A stretch of 28,558 nt of DNA, from IMG/VR virus record IMGVR_UViG_3300044655_002086, positions 1-28,558 of that record; one strand, given 5' to 3'. Shown piece by piece: positions 22,636-28,558 of this stretch. The number at the start of each line of letters is the position of its first letter. The first letter of the stretch is position 1. The translations under genes were made by a program, and so were the position numbers. Under the pieces are notes generated by a model. It made no database searches and had not been told where the DNA came from. It saw nothing but the letters and a program-made list of their open reading frames with translations. Origin of the DNA: a virus.

Positions 22636-23646
22636 ATGTTCTATCTTGACACAAAATATCTGAAACTGCTTTCTGTAAAATTGGACGGTTTCGTTCAAAA
22701 GAAACAAGACCTTTGGAATTGCAGGTGTCCATATTGTGGAGATTCTGCTAAAAAGAAATCCAAAAAAAGAGGATTCTTTTATAAAAAGGCAGACAACCTT
22801 TTCTTCCGCTGTTTTAATTGTGAAATTTCTACAACTTTCTATAAAGTATTAGAATATCTTGACCCTTTCCTAGCTAAAGAATATTCTTTGGAAAGATTTT
22901 CTGCTGGATCAAGTAAACACGGAAATTATTCAAAACCAAAAACGGTAGAATTCAAAAAACCAGTTTTTAACAAAACCCCCACGCTAAATATTCCTGCTAT
23001 TAGTTCTTTGTCTGAAGATAATCCCGCAAAACGTTATATCCTAGGAAGAAAAATACCAAAAGGTCAACATAAAGACCTTTATTTTGCTGAAGACTTTAAA
23101 AGTTTCGTAATAAGTATTAAACCAGATTATGAAAAAGAATTGGTTGATAACGATCCCAGAATTGTTATTCCGTTTAGGAACGAGAATGGTGATATTTTCG
23201 CTCTTCAGGGGAGAGCTTTGAATAAAAACCCTTTGAGGTATATTACAATAAAATTGGATGAAGATAAACCGAAAATATTTGGTTTAGATAGGTTAAATAA
23301 AAAAGAAACAATATATGTGACAGAAGGTCCAGTAGATTCTATGTTTCTCAAAAACGCTATTGCTACTGCAGATTCTAATTTGACCGTTGCTGAATATTTG
23401 GGAAAAGAAAAATTGGTTTTGGTGTTTGATAATGAACCCAGAAATACGAGTATTGTGAAACAAATAAAGAAAGCGATAGATAAAGGGTTTAGGGTTTGTT
23501 TATTTCCTTCTAGTTTTCATGGTAAAGATATAAATGAAGCGGTATTGAATGGATTTACTAAACCTCAAATTCAACGTATAATAGAAGAAAATACGTTTGA
23601 GGGGTTGCGCGCAGAATTGGAGTTTAATAATTGGAAAAAGTGCTAG
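22636..23646 (+). CDS. 61: DNA primase subunit (gp61)
   Basis: Primase that makes RNA primers and works with helicase gp41 (5505-6875). At 336 aa it matches T4 gp61 (342). The N-terminal zinc ribbon is CPYCGDS (Cys31, Cys34) with CFNCEI (Cys59, Cys62). RYILGRKIPKG and RIVIPFRNENGDIFALQGRAL follow, then the TOPRIM core IYVTEGPVDSMF with Glu230, VLVFDNEPRN with Asp265, and a close match to T4 near the end (HGKDINEAVLNGFT, FEGLRAELE). There is no strong SD. It is separated from the gp41 operon by about 16 kb of cassette, late and lysis genes, whereas in T4 the two genes are near each other. The last 16 bases overlap the next gene. Confidence 0.96.
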   Translation: MFYLDTKYLKLLSVKLDGFVQKKQDLWNCRCPYCGDSAKKKSKKRGFFYKKADNLFFRCFNCEISTTFYKVLEYLDPFLAKEYSLERFSAGSSKHGNYSKPKTVEFKKPVFNKTPTLNIPAISSLSEDNPAKRYILGRKIPKGQHKDLYFAEDFKSFVISIKPDYEKELVDNDPRIVIPFRNENGDIFALQGRALNKNPLRYITIKLDEDKPKIFGLDRLNKKETIYVTEGPVDSMFLKNAIATADSNLTVAEYLGKEKLVLVFDNEPRNTSIVKQIKKAIDKGFRVCLFPSSFHGKDINEAVLNGFTKPQIQRIIEENTFEGLRAELEFNNWKKC

Positions 23647-24104
23647 AACATCTTAATTCTTGGAAAGAATTTGTTTCTACTCCAAGAAAAGAGTTAAATG
23701 GTTTTCCTATTTGTCCGTTTGCTAAAAATGCGGAAATTCTGTTTGATATAATTGAATCAGAAGAAATGTTACTGATACAAGTTTTGAAAAGAGAAAGAAG
23801 TTCAAAACAACTGTTTATGTTTGTTGATATTAATAATGTATTAACTTATACGATAGCAAATTATTTAATTGATTTTTATAATAGCATTTCTAGAGATTAT
23901 CAATATTTTGTAGATGATGTTAACAATCCGCAATTTATGAATAGCGTTAATACTAGCAATAGTAAATATCTCATAATAATAGGTCAAAGAAACGATATAC
24001 TAAATCTCTCTAGAGAGAAATTGATGAAAACTGGATATTATAAATTCTTGGAAAAAAAATATTTGAAAAAAATAGGAGTAGATGTGGAGAAAATTAATGA
24101 TTGA
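23631..24104 (+). CDS. Hypothetical protein downstream of primase, 157 aa
   Basis: A 157-aa protein beginning at TTG 23631, inside the end of gp61. GGAG at 23618-23621 lies nine bases before it, making TTG plausible; GTG at 23640 is an alternative. The motif NGFPICPFAKNAEIL near residues 23-37 resembles a CPFAK-type motif I recall from conserved T4-like marine phage proteins, but I cannot name a function. It has no membrane segment. A stretch with SKYLIIIGQRN near 110-120 suggests an alpha/beta fold. Its end overlaps the start codon of the thyX remnant. Confidence 0.72.
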   Translation: MEKVLEHLNSWKEFVSTPRKELNGFPICPFAKNAEILFDIIESEEMLLIQVLKRERSSKQLFMFVDINNVLTYTIANYLIDFYNSISRDYQYFVDDVNNPQFMNSVNTSNSKYLIIIGQRNDILNLSREKLMKTGYYKFLEKKYLKKIGVDVEKIND

Positions 24105-24201
24105 AGCAAAAATTATTAAAGATAGTATTTCACCAGAAGGTGTTAGGGTTACGACTTTCGAACTGAAATATCCAAGGTTTATTTTAGCAGAGTTTACTTA
24201 A
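24097..24201 (+). pseudogene. thyX: 5' remnant of a thyX gene, 34 codons
   Basis: ATG at 24097 has GGAG at 24086-24089, seven bases upstream, and overlaps the previous stop. The 34 residues (MIEAKIIKDSISPEGV..., ending ILAEFT) match residues 12-41 of the full ThyX at 25256: 24 of 30 aligned residues are identical by eye. In the DNA, I count 25 differences in 90 bases. The reading frame ends with TAA at 24199 exactly where the full protein enters FNTHRVFSRN, its most conserved signature. This remnant retains its natural start site, so it is probably the original start of the resident thyX, cut off when the endonuclease cassette arrived. The peptide cannot be an active enzyme. Confidence 0.9.
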
Positions 24202-24221
24202 AACTTCTGTCATTATAAATA
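24192..24221 (+). promoter_or_regulatory. Late promoter, with an early-like -35, before the HNH gene
   Basis: TATAAATA at 24214-24221 is an exact T4 late promoter, 19 bases before the ATG at 24241. GTTTACTT at 24192-24199 exactly matches the T4 early -35 element; with 15-17 bases to a TATAAA/TAAATA -10, it might serve as an early promoter as well. The -35-like string overlaps the end of the thyX remnant. A strong SD (AAGGAGGT at 24228-24235) follows, so the late transcript would have a very short leader. Confidence 0.68.
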
Positions 24222-25255
24222 ATGGATAAGGAGGTCCGTTATGTTTAAAGAAAACAAATATAAAAAAATCTATTTTTCAATTGTAGAAAATTCAAAGAAT
24301 AAAACTTATGATGGATATACTGAAAATCATCATATAATACCAAAATGTTTAGGGGGTTCAGATGATAAAGAAAACCTGATAAAACTCTCTGCTAGAGAGC
24401 ATTTCATTTGCCATCTTCTTTTAACTAAAATGTCTGACGATGATAAATTAAAATATGCTTTTATATGTATGCGAGTTTCTAATGGAAATCAAGATAGAAA
24501 TTATAAAATAAATTCTTGGGTATATAGTTTATTAAAAGAGTACAATTCCCAATTATGTAAAGAAAAATTTACTGGTAGAGTTTGTCCAAACGAAAATAAA
24601 GAAAAATATTATGATCCCTTGACGGGAATTTCAAAATTTTATGAAAAGGGTGCTCAACCCGATAATTGGATTAAAGGTTCTTCTCCAGAAACTAAGAAAA
24701 AGTTTTCTGGTATGCATAAAAATAATGTTTATTACCATAACCCAAAAACTGGAAAAGTTATCTCCATAAAAAATTTTGATACCCCTCCGGTGGGATATGT
24801 TAAAGGAAACCCAAATGCTAATAAAGGAAATGATAAGAATGTAGGTAAAATTAGTTGTTATTGTAATATAACTGGTATTGTTTTAAAAATTGATAAAAAT
24901 AATATTCCTGAGAATTATACTATAGGAACACCTTTTGTTTGGATCAATAATGGAGTAGATTCAAAAATGATAAACAAAATAACTGATTGTTTACCAGATG
25001 GGTGGAAGTTTGGTAGATTAAACCTAAAAACTTCATTGACAATTTTAAACAAAACTGATAAAATGATAGAAACTCCTCTAGGTATTTTTAATAGTCCGAG
25101 AAGATTTTGTGAAAAATATAACTGTGATATTAGTTTTTTTGATAATTTAAATACGAAAATAAGAAAAAATAGAAAATCATTATATTTTTTAGTTTCAGAA
25201 TTAGAAATGATTGGGTATAATTTTAATAAAACAAAAAAAGAGAATGGGTTTAAAT
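24202..25255 (+). mobile_element. HNH endonuclease cassette between two thyX alleles
   Basis: From the end of the thyX remnant to the ATG of the full thyX, the sequence consists of promoter, SD and HNH gene only. This defines the insertion as seen here; the left edge is fixed by the loss of thyX similarity, while the right edge is uncertain because the downstream thyX could have arrived with the cassette. No group I intron secondary structure or splice continuity is evident. Confidence 0.6.
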
Positions 25256-25263
25256 ATGTCTAA
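24241..25263 (+). CDS. HNH homing endonuclease next to thyX, 340 aa
   Basis: Free-standing nuclease with the core ENHHIIPKCLGGSDDKENLI then SAREHFICHLLL: His30-His31, Asn45, His54 and His58 lie at the same residue numbers as in the enzyme at 20789. The rest has repeated YY/F-x-P-x-TG-like segments (YYDPLTGISKFYEKG, YYHNPKTGKVISIKNF, CNITGIVLKIDKN) and a DNA-binding style WINNGVDSKMI / LPDGWKFGRL pair near 234-260. A further IFNSPRRFCEKYN motif near the C-terminus resembles NUMOD-type helices. It has the best SD in the window. The last eight bases overlap the ATG of thyX, tying its translation to that gene. Confidence 0.93.
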   Translation: MFKENKYKKIYFSIVENSKNKTYDGYTENHHIIPKCLGGSDDKENLIKLSAREHFICHLLLTKMSDDDKLKYAFICMRVSNGNQDRNYKINSWVYSLLKEYNSQLCKEKFTGRVCPNENKEKYYDPLTGISKFYEKGAQPDNWIKGSSPETKKKFSGMHKNNVYYHNPKTGKVISIKNFDTPPVGYVKGNPNANKGNDKNVGKISCYCNITGIVLKIDKNNIPENYTIGTPFVWINNGVDSKMINKITDCLPDGWKFGRLNLKTSLTILNKTDKMIETPLGIFNSPRRFCEKYNCDISFFDNLNTKIRKNRKSLYFLVSELEMIGYNFNKTKKENGFKYV

Positions 25264-26098
25264 AAAGAATGATAATGGCGGAATTAGTGCTAAAATTATT
25301 TGCGATAGTATCTCTCCTTTAGGGGTTAGGTTAACAACTTTCGAGCTTCGTTATTGTAGGTTCATTTTATCTGAGTTCAACACACATAGAGTATTTTCTA
25401 GAAATTCCGCTTCATCCAGAGCAATCCCAGTTAAGAAAATGATTGCTGATGTTATTTCTGACCCAGTTATTCCAGTTTTTTGGGGTAAGAATCAACCCGG
25501 GATGCAAGCAAAAGAAGAACTATCTGGCGGGGAACTGTCAATCGCTAAATTTCTTTGGAGTTTTGCTAGATACCCTGCTTGTTTAGTTGCTTATGCTTTA
25601 AATAAAATTGGATTGCATAAGCAAATTTCTAATAGAATTATTGAACCTTGGATGTGGACTAAGACTATTGTAACATCTACTGAATGGGATAATTTCTTTG
25701 AATTAAGAATGCATAGCGATGCTCAACCAGAAATTTATGCCCTTACTTGTGAAATGTATGGAGAATATCTTAATTCAGTCCCTACAAAATTGAATTATGG
25801 GGATTGGCATTTACCTTACGTTACAGATAACGAAATTTGTAATAATCTTATGGTTGATTGTATTAAAATGTCGGGAGCAAGATGTGCTAGGGTGAGTTAT
25901 CTAACTCATGATGGAAAAAAACCATCAAAAGATAAAGATTTTAAATTATACGATGACTTGGTTGGTTCTGTACCAATTCATGCTTCTCCAACAGAACATC
26001 AAGCAACTCCAACAAAAGATAAAGAATATCATAAAAACTTTAGAGGTTGGAAACAACATAGGGCAGATATTGAGTATAAATTTAATAAAGGTGAATAA
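25256..26098 (+). CDS. thyX: FAD-dependent thymidylate synthase (ThyX)
   Basis: Makes dTMP from dUMP using FAD, NADPH and methylenetetrahydrofolate. The 280-aa protein contains the ThyX signature in the form THRVFSRNSASSR at residues 43-55 (family pattern RHRxxSxNxxSxR, first Arg here Thr). WDNFFELRMHSDAQPEIYALTCEMYGEYL further on is the other well-conserved region. The C-terminus has SARxxRVSYLTHDGKKPS-like and HASPTEHQATPTKD segments typical of the longer phage form. ATG 25256 overlaps the HNH stop (ATGTCTAA); an earlier in-frame start at 25211 lies inside the HNH gene. The SD is weak, consistent with coupling. It is followed by a MazG-like gene three bases on. Confidence 0.93.
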   Translation: MSKKNDNGGISAKIICDSISPLGVRLTTFELRYCRFILSEFNTHRVFSRNSASSRAIPVKKMIADVISDPVIPVFWGKNQPGMQAKEELSGGELSIAKFLWSFARYPACLVAYALNKIGLHKQISNRIIEPWMWTKTIVTSTEWDNFFELRMHSDAQPEIYALTCEMYGEYLNSVPTKLNYGDWHLPYVTDNEICNNLMVDCIKMSGARCARVSYLTHDGKKPSKDKDFKLYDDLVGSVPIHASPTEHQATPTKDKEYHKNFRGWKQHRADIEYKFNKGE

Positions 26099-26101
26099 AA
26101 T

Positions 26102-26521
26102 ATGAATAAGGCAAGTAAAGTTGATTTAAATCGTTATAAAGAGTTTGTTGCTTCGGTAACGTCTAATGAATCTAATGACGTAGAATTCTTTATCAATAGG
26201 GTAAAGGAATTACAACACCAAAAGGTTGCTAATATTCCGCTACTATTGACTGCTGGTATTGGACTTGCTTCTGAAGGTGGTGAGTTCGACGAAATTGTTA
26301 AAAAGGTTTTGTTTCAAGGAAAACCTTTGGATGAAGATACCAAGTATCATCTATATAGAGAACTTGGGGATATTGCTTGGTATTGGATTAATGCTTGTCG
26401 TGCATTGGATTTAGATCCAAATGACGTTATCAGAGAAAACGTTAATAAGTTGATTAATAGGTATCCTGCTGGACAATTCGATGTTCATTATTCAGAAAAT
26501 CGTAAGGAAGGTGATCTGTAA
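26102..26521 (+). CDS. MazG-like nucleotide pyrophosphohydrolase
   Basis: A 139-aa all-alpha NTP pyrophosphohydrolase-like protein. The metal-binding motif is GLASEGGEFDEIVKKVLFQG at 54-73 (Glu58, Glu61, Glu64) and RELGDIAWYW at 86-95 (Glu87, Asp90), the EExxE...ExxD pattern of MazG. DPNDVIRENVNKLINRYPAGQFD follows, as in small phage MazG-like proteins. Such enzymes cleave (d)NTPs or alarmone-type nucleotides; in marine phages they are common near nucleotide metabolism. AAAGGTG lies before the ATG. Preferred substrate is not visible. It lies between thyX and small early genes. Confidence 0.88.
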   Translation: MNKASKVDLNRYKEFVASVTSNESNDVEFFINRVKELQHQKVANIPLLLTAGIGLASEGGEFDEIVKKVLFQGKPLDEDTKYHLYRELGDIAWYWINACRALDLDPNDVIRENVNKLINRYPAGQFDVHYSENRKEGDL

Positions 26522-26707
26522 ATGGAGGATACGGTTTATATCTTAATAGAACAACATAGATATATTATTCCAAGAAGATTTTCTATTATTGCTATTTTTG
26601 ATAATCCAGAAGCAGCAATGAAAGAATATGATAGATATAGCCGTTATATACCTTGTAATGATTATGCATACGAGATTAAGGTTGAAGAATGGAAACTAAA
26701 GAAATAA
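26522..26707 (+). CDS. Small hypothetical protein, 61 aa
   Basis: Begins immediately after the MazG-like stop, with AAGGAAGG about ten bases upstream of the ATG. The 61-residue protein has TVYILIEQHRYIIPRRFSIIAIFDN then EAAMKEYDRYSRY, resembling a small family (a VYIL/H start, an IG/AIF strand, then A-x-x-x) found in phages, possibly DUF7336. That similarity is recalled, not computed. It has no catalytic or membrane features. It overlaps the next small gene by 19 bases. Confidence 0.68.
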   Translation: MEDTVYILIEQHRYIIPRRFSIIAIFDNPEAAMKEYDRYSRYIPCNDYAYEIKVEEWKLKK

Positions 26708-26892
26708 ATCCTCTTATTAAAGAATTGGTATTTAAATCCAACGGATATTATCAAGAATGTTGCGATTCTGATACTATTTGTTTTGATCCTAAAGATCTAG
26801 AATTATTTGTAAAATATATTATAGAAGAAGGCGAGGAAGAAATTGATTTTATATCCGCACAAAATTTGTATAGACTTTTTGGTTTTCTATGA
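26689..26892 (+). CDS. Small acidic hypothetical protein, 67 aa
   Basis: Not recognised. The protein has a Cys pair (YYQECCDSDTICF near 21-33) and an acidic helix (FVKYIIEEGEEEIDF near 40-54). It starts within the end of the preceding gene and its last four bases overlap the next ATG, so overlapping translation is likely. The SD is weak (GAAG). The Cys residues could bind a metal, but there are too few to claim a zinc finger. Confidence 0.66.
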   Translation: METKEINPLIKELVFKSNGYYQECCDSDTICFDPKDLELFVKYIIEEGEEEIDFISAQNLYRLFGFL

Positions 26893-27272
26893 GAGTTATC
26901 ATAGCAGGATCTAGAAGTATTACTAATTACGATTTAGTAGTTAAATCTGTACAAGAATCTGGATTTGATGTTACCGAAATTGTTTGCGGCGGTGCCCAAG
27001 GGGTTGATTCCTTGGGCGAACGTTTCGCTAAAGAAAACAACATCAAATTGTCATATTTTTATGCTGATTGGAAAGGGCAAGGAAGGGCAGCAGGACCAAT
27101 TAGAAACGAACAAATGGGTAATTATTCCGATTGTTTAGTTGCCGTTTGGAATGGTTATTCTAAAGGCACTAGACATATGATTGATTATATGAAGAAACAT
27201 AAAAAGCCTGTATATATAAAATACTTGACTGATTCTAATCTTGAAAATTTTTTGGTGTGTGATAATGTGTAA
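26889..27272 (+). CDS. SLOG/DUF2493-family nucleotide-binding protein
   Basis: A 127-aa Rossmann-like protein of the YspA/DUF2493 type. MRVIIAGSRSITNYDLV at 1-17 gives the first strand and loop, EIVCGGAQGVDSLGERFAKEN at 30-50 the glycine-rich region, YADWKGQGRAAGPIRNEQM near 58-76 the conserved W/G/AGPxRNxxM motif, and DCLVAVWNGYSKGTRHMIDYM near 80-101 the last. The family is thought to bind nucleotides or nucleotide-derived signals in phages and bacteria; no specific reaction is established. It overlaps the preceding gene by four bases, and the ATG of the following frame-disrupted gene lies within its end. Confidence 0.88.
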   Translation: MRVIIAGSRSITNYDLVVKSVQESGFDVTEIVCGGAQGVDSLGERFAKENNIKLSYFYADWKGQGRAAGPIRNEQMGNYSDCLVAVWNGYSKGTRHMIDYMKKHKKPVYIKYLTDSNLENFLVCDNV

Positions 27273-27470
27273 AAAATACAGTTTAAGAAAAAAGATATAG
27301 AGAAAATTTTGGAAATTATAAATAAGTTCCCCGAGCAAGATAAAAATTATGAACTAGAATATACAGAATCTTCTGGATTAGGGTATTGTTTGGATCTAAT
27401 TTTACCTCACAGTATAAATGGTGTGGAAGGGGAATTAAAAGTTTCAATTGTAGATGTCGATCAATGGTAA
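27265..27470 (+). CDS. Small gene with apparent frameshift in an A-run
   Basis: ATG at 27265 opens MCKK and then would stop at 27298. The next frame reads IQFKKKDIEKILEIINKFPE and on to DVDQW, ending at TAA 27468, with no ATG in that frame before it. The two frames meet at a run of six A bases (27271-27276). One extra A would join them into a 69-aa protein with a sensible start overlapping the previous stop. Alternatives are a TTG start at 27309 or readthrough of TAA 27270. A sequencing or assembly indel is the simplest cause; slippage at the A-run is another. The product is not recognised. Confidence 0.5.
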
Positions 27471-27492
27471 AAATAAAAATAAGGAAAGAAAT

Positions 27493-28558
27493 ATGGAATA
27501 TCTAGGGCTAGAAATACAACCAGAAAGAGATAATTTATTTGATTCATTAGGAATCAAGCGTCTTAAAGAATCGTATATGAAAGATGACGAGGATTCCCCT
27601 CAACAAAGGTTTGCCTTTGTTTCTAAAGCGTTTGGAACAAATTTAGAACACGCTCAACGATTATACGACTATTCTTCTAAACATTGGTTATCGTTTGCTA
27701 CCCCTATCCTTTCTTATGGTAAATCTAAAAGTGGTCTTCCAATTTCATGTTTCCTTTCCAGCATGGAAGACTCTGCTTCTGGATTAATTGATACTTTATC
27801 AGAAGTAAATACACTTTCAATGCTTGGTGGTGGAGTTGGTATTGGTGTTCACATCAGGTCTGCAGACGATAAATCTGTCGGAGTTATGCCTCATTTGAAG
27901 ATTTATGATGCTTCTTGTCTTGCTTACCGCCAAGGAAAAACCCGTAGAGGTTCATATGCAGCGTATTTGAGGATTGACCACCCTGATGTGATGATGTTCC
28001 TTGAAATGAGGAAACCCACAGGAGATCAAAACGTTAAATGTTTGAATCTTCATCATGGAATTATGCTCACTGACAAGTTTATGAACATCATTGAGCAATG
28101 TATGATTGATCCTGATTTTGATGATTCTTGGGAACTTTATGATCAACACAATCCAGGAAAGATTAGAGAAGTTGTATCTGCAAGAGAACTTTGGCAAAAG
28201 ATTCTTGAATTGAGAATGCAAACTGGCGAACCTTATATTCTATTCCTTGATACTGCTAATGAACAAATGCCAGAGTTTCAAAAGAATCTTGGTCTAGAAA
28301 TTAAACAAAGCAATATTTGTTCAGAAATCATTCTTCCTGTAAATGAGGAAAGAACTGCTGTTTGTTGTTTATCTTCTATGAATTTAAGATATTATGATGA
28401 ATATAAAGATAATTATCAGTTTTTCAGAGATGTTGCGGAAATGTTGGATAATGTACTAACAACTTTTATTGATAATGCTCCAGAAGCAATTTCAAGAGCA
28501 AAATATTCAGCAATGAGAGAAAGAGCAATTGGTATTGGAACGCTAGGATTTCATACTT
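27493..28558 (+). CDS. nrdA: Ribonucleotide reductase class I large subunit, N-terminal part
   Basis: Reduces ribonucleotides to deoxyribonucleotides; the window ends before its stop. The 355 visible residues include LYDYSSKHWLSFATPILSYG at 57-76, PISCFLSS at 83-90 (Cys86), TLSMLGGGVGIGVHIRS at 107-123, and SNICSEIILP near 273-282, where Asn274, Cys276 and Glu278 match the active-site N-x-C-x-E. Cys291/Cys292 are candidates for the second redox cysteine. Only about 35 residues precede the core, so the N-terminal ATP-cone of E. coli and T4 NrdA is missing or greatly reduced. AAGGAAAG precedes the ATG. The small-subunit gene would lie outside the window. Confidence 0.95.
   Translation, partial: MEYLGLEIQPERDNLFDSLGIKRLKESYMKDDEDSPQQRFAFVSKAFGTNLEHAQRLYDYSSKHWLSFATPILSYGKSKSGLPISCFLSSMEDSASGLIDTLSEVNTLSMLGGGVGIGVHIRSADDKSVGVMPHLKIYDASCLAYRQGKTRRGSYAAYLRIDHPDVMMFLEMRKPTGDQNVKCLNLHHGIMLTDKFMNIIEQCMIDPDFDDSWELYDQHNPGKIREVVSARELWQKILELRMQTGEPYILFLDTANEQMPEFQKNLGLEIKQSNICSEIILPVNEERTAVCCLSSMNLRYYDEYKDNYQFFRDVAEMLDNVLTTFIDNAPEAISRAKYSAMRERAIGIGTLGFHT

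Noticed and set aside
24097-25300. A group I intron in thyX carrying the HNH gene
   Set aside because: A spliced intron would rejoin the remnant to FNTHRVFSRN without repeating the start of the gene. Here the downstream copy repeats the whole N-terminal region, and only about 40 bases flank the HNH start, too few for intron structure.
27317-27324. An exact TATAAATA inside the frame-disrupted gene before nrdA
   Set aside because: It lies inside coding sequence 169 bases before the nrdA start, and ribonucleotide reductase is usually an early gene. Chance is likely.
1-28558. Genes on the minus strand
   Set aside because: All minus-strand open frames are short, have no recognisable motifs and lie opposite well-supported + strand genes, so they are treated as shadows.
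1-28558. CRISPR arrays, insertion sequences or integrase-type attachment sites
   Set aside because: No regularly spaced repeats, transposase motifs or long terminal inverted repeats are seen. The only mobile-type genes are the two HNH endonucleases.

Overview
The window is an A+T-rich, tightly packed stretch of a T4-like (tailed, contractile-type) bacteriophage genome. Every gene I can support lies on the + strand, and neighbours mostly abut or overlap by 4-26 bases. The assignment rests on a T4-type replication set: B-family DNA polymerase gp43, recombinase UvsX, helicase gp41 and primase gp61. T4-type late promoters (TATAAATA/AATAAATA) also occur in gaps between genes. Several small proteins (an Sm-like protein, a ferritin-like protein, the NHIIS-type protein at 18905, the HSGWV/GGRANR virion-like protein) resemble conserved proteins of marine and freshwater T4-like phages. 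No photosynthesis genes or other direct host markers are present, so the host cannot be named.

Layout. 1-1530: small early genes, including a dCMP deaminase. 1533-6875: the replication block gp43, uvsX, an acidic small protein and gp41, closed by a strong hairpin terminator. 6925-13705: an accessory cassette with a second deaminase-like protein, several glycosyltransferase-like proteins, a SAM methyltransferase, a small-molecule kinase, a nucleotidyltransferase-HAD fusion and a WDGHT-motif protein. It could build or attach a decorated sugar, but its target (virion, host envelope or DNA) cannot be read from the sequence. 13712-19886: a late block opened by a TATAAATA promoter. Four of its proteins begin with a motif like the T4 capsid-targeting peptide, so they may be packaged in the head. 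One combines two nucleotidyltransferase-like domains. 19914-22508: a lysis region with a GH19 endolysin, an HNH endonuclease, a coiled-coil/membrane protein and a membrane-anchored protein. Two leaders here can fold so that a Shine-Dalgarno (SD) sequence is hidden. 22579-28558: gp61, then nucleotide metabolism (thyX, a MazG-like gene, nrdA) and small genes.

The most striking structure is at 24097-26098. A 34-codon 5' remnant of thyX keeps its start codon and SD. It is followed by an HNH endonuclease gene with its own promoter and a very strong SD, and then by a complete but diverged thyX. The remnant stops just before the most conserved ThyX signature. This looks like a homing endonuclease that displaced the resident allele. 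A second HNH gene with the same catalytic core follows the endolysin gene.

Working together: the dCMP deaminase, ThyX, MazG-like enzyme and ribonucleotide reductase would feed dNTPs to the gp43/gp41/gp61 replisome, and UvsX would support recombination-dependent replication. Late transcription would then make head, internal and lysis proteins.
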